This document shows positions 62,571 to 64,000 of a stretch of DNA of 64,000 nt, piece after piece. Made by a program: the position numbers and the translations under genes. This stretch comes from Cyclaneusma minus (Eukaryota; Ascomycota; Leotiomycetes; Marthamycetales; Marthamycetaceae): assembly GCA_037179335.1 (NCBI GenBank), contig JAKZHN010000006.1, positions 434,001-498,000 on the forward strand. Reading direction: 5' to 3'. The stretch's first letter is position 1. Each line of letters starts with the position of its first letter. The notes beneath the pieces are model-generated. The model searched no databases and was not told the origin of the DNA. It worked only from the letters and a program-made list of their open reading frames with translations.

Positions 62571-62630
62571 TAAACCCCTTATCCTTTACCGCAAAAGTCG
62601 AACAAGCTGCTTCGGGGCAAGTCACGTGAC

Positions 62631-63576
62631 CAGACTTCAACCCATGAAATGAATCTCAACATCGAGGAATGATGATCATCTCATCTTCCTGGAGGAATTT
62701 CATTATGCGATATTCAAAGAAAAAAAAGGAAATTTAAAGAATAGAGTAGACTCGTTTTGACAGGAGGAAAAACAGACTTGCCTCAAGGTCAGCCCAGCGG
62801 CTCATTCCTTCGTTTTCCACATTTCCTTGTGGACTTGGTGGTGACGATGCTTTGGTAGAGTCTCTCACCTCAAGCTGAAGTCTGGTGTGCTCTCGCGCAC
62901 TCACCGGAACTCGCTCCGCAATGGAACCTACCAAGTTCAGCCTCTTGAGCAGAAAATCGAGAATACCACCTGTGTCATCGCATATGTAGGTTGTTGTTTT
63001 CCCCAAGTCGCGGTTCGCGCTCCGTCCAAACGACATGTTCTCGCAGCCCCACATTTCCCTCCCGCTTGTCGCACAGCCACTCATCCCATTGGCCGACGCG
63101 GCCGCCTCTTATCGCACTGACAACTATGTGTTTACATCTAGCCTCATCGGGCACTGTGTTTTGATCTGCAACTGAATTGACTTCGCGGTCTGAACCCGGT
63201 CACAAGGACTGGAGAAGAGCACAGCACGGTGGGCCTGCAGCTAAGCTACAGGGGGTTGTTTACTTTGATGACTCTTCTCGCCTTTCCTTGTTTTCTTGGT
63301 CAAAAGCCTCTCGACGCGACGTGCTGTTTTTGTTGATTTCGCCGGCTGTATTTATCAAGCTTGTTGTTGCTCTGCCAAGGGAGCTAAGCAAGACTCGTCG
63401 GCGATATACAATACTCGACCTCCACTGTGGCAAGTCAGAAGGCTTTCGCCGTTCCATCCGTGCTCTGTCGCATCCCTCGACAGCTGTCACTTCCTCGAGC
63501 TTCAAACCTTCTATCGGAAATTTGGATACTACCCTCTTATCACCACCCCACCTGCTGAGCGGAAACCTCTTTCAAA
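62631..63576. other. Upstream region of the right-edge gene, no gene assigned
   Basis: Normal GC with frames up to 140 codons on either strand but no family resemblance; probably promoter and leader of the gene at 63577. Confidence 0.45.
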
Positions 63577-64000
63577 ATGGACGTCGATATAGTCGATGAC
63601 AGACCCTTGGCAGTCCGTCGCTCCCGCCGCAGCAGCATTGGCGTCGCCGCCGCCAAATCCTCCCACCGAACCCTCAACATATCCACACCACCCTCCACTC
63701 CCCGCCGGACCCGTTCTCGCAACCCCAGTGCCAAAACGCCCTCCCAGACCCGTTCCCGCACAAACAAGAAACGCGTCCGTTTCTCCGACCCCGGACCCTC
63801 TATCCAAAATGACGAACTCGAGGAAGTATCATCAACCGGTCTGACACCATTTGTTTCTCGCGCATCGCTGTCTTATGTCGCTACTCCACGATCCAGCGGG
63901 AAGGCCTCCTTGGTGAAGACCAAGAGACGCAATTCCACGTCGCATAATATGAAATTGTGGAATTTGGCCACGGATAGGGAACAGGGAACGCTGGCTGGGA
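63577..64000 (+). CDS. Basic, probably nuclear protein, 5' part
   Basis: Open from ATG 63577 (context TTTCAAAATGG) to the window end without a stop; 141 codons seen. The N-terminus is rich in Arg, Ser, Thr and Pro (RRSRRSSIG, STPPSTPRRTRSRNPS), then KKRVRFSDPGPS, followed by acidic LEEVSSTGLTPF and a further basic stretch KTKRRNSTS. Basic clusters suggest nuclear localisation, and RVRF fits the RVxF docking motif for protein phosphatase 1. Similar RVRFSDPGP-containing proteins of unknown function are common in ascomycetes as I recall them. Function unassigned; composition (GC-rich, C-ending codons) is that of a normal host gene. Confidence 0.7.
   Translation, partial: MDVDIVDDRPLAVRRSRRSSIGVAAAKSSHRTLNISTPPSTPRRTRSRNPSAKTPSQTRSRTNKKRVRFSDPGPSIQNDELEEVSSTGLTPFVSRASLSYVATPRSSGKASLVKTKRRNSTSHNMKLWNLATDREQGTLAG

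Larger units (their letters stand above)
55981..62630. repeat. Array of about eleven diverged 0.6-kb units with paired promoters
   Basis: Minus-strand TATA boxes (CCTTTTTATACC as read on plus) recur at about 56530, 57195, 57826, 58474, 59084, 59657, 60214, 60840, 61306, 61945 and 62563, spaced 470-670 bp. Most are followed to the right by CAGTCACA-like text, a CACRTGAC motif and, 130-150 bp from the first box, a plus-strand ACTATATATA. Between one plus TATA and the next minus TATA lies a conserved core; on the minus strand it reads TACCGCCGCAG, then a CTCACCG-like piece, then TTTGCTGTC. Units are diverged but colinear, implying old tandem duplication. No known gene or transposon family recognised. 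Confidence 0.75.

Noticed and set aside
62734..63084. 116-codon minus frame
   Set aside because: No domain or conserved pattern; lies in the upstream region of the gene at 63577.

Overview
The window is nuclear DNA of a filamentous ascomycete (Pezizomycotina). The evidence is short GT-AG introns of 47-144 bp, a typical fungal polyketide gene cluster, a (CCCTAA)n tract, and a 32-kb AT-rich block that looks like repeats destroyed by RIP (repeat-induced C-to-T / G-to-A mutation). The class cannot be fixed from the sequence; Dothideomycetes would fit.

Left block, 1-16.1 kb: part of an aromatic polyketide gene cluster. It holds a non-reducing PKS (minus strand, running off the left edge; SAT-KS-AT-PT-ACP-CMeT visible), a divergently transcribed cytochrome P450, a small EthD-like dimeric alpha/beta-barrel protein (minus), a berberine-bridge-type FAD oxidoreductase (plus) and a family-2 O-methyltransferase (plus). 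All have splice models that close in frame. A plausible reading is that the PKS makes a C-methylated aromatic polyketide which the P450, FAD enzyme and O-methyltransferase then tailor. The product is not identified.

Middle block, about 16.85-49.06 kb: an AT-rich, gene-free isochore. Its core is a nested stack of LTR retrotransposons. Outer Copia-type element A has LTRs at 19.9 and 43.4 kb. It is split by Ty3/gypsy-type element B (LTRs at 24.4 and 41.0 kb, 5-bp target duplication CTATT). B is split inside its RNase H region by gypsy-type element C (LTRs at 28.4 and 38.9 kb, again CTATT). C carries a related inverted element D (LTR at 33.9 kb). The pol frames of A and B resume across the insertions. 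Most LTR copies stand out as GC-richer islands in wrecked internal DNA. Remnants of a tyrosine-recombinase-like gene sit at the left edge, and a short interstitial telomere tract at the right edge.

Right block, 49.4-64 kb: a methyltransferase-like gene ending 17 bp from the telomere tract, a 14-helix-type MFS transporter (minus), a striking 6.6-kb array of about eleven diverged, roughly 0.6-kb units (56.0-62.6 kb), and the 5' part of a basic, probably nuclear protein running off the right edge. The array units have paired outward TATA boxes around a CACRTGAC motif and a conserved splice-acceptor-like core on the minus strand. No known family matches the array, and it is the best candidate here for something undescribed.
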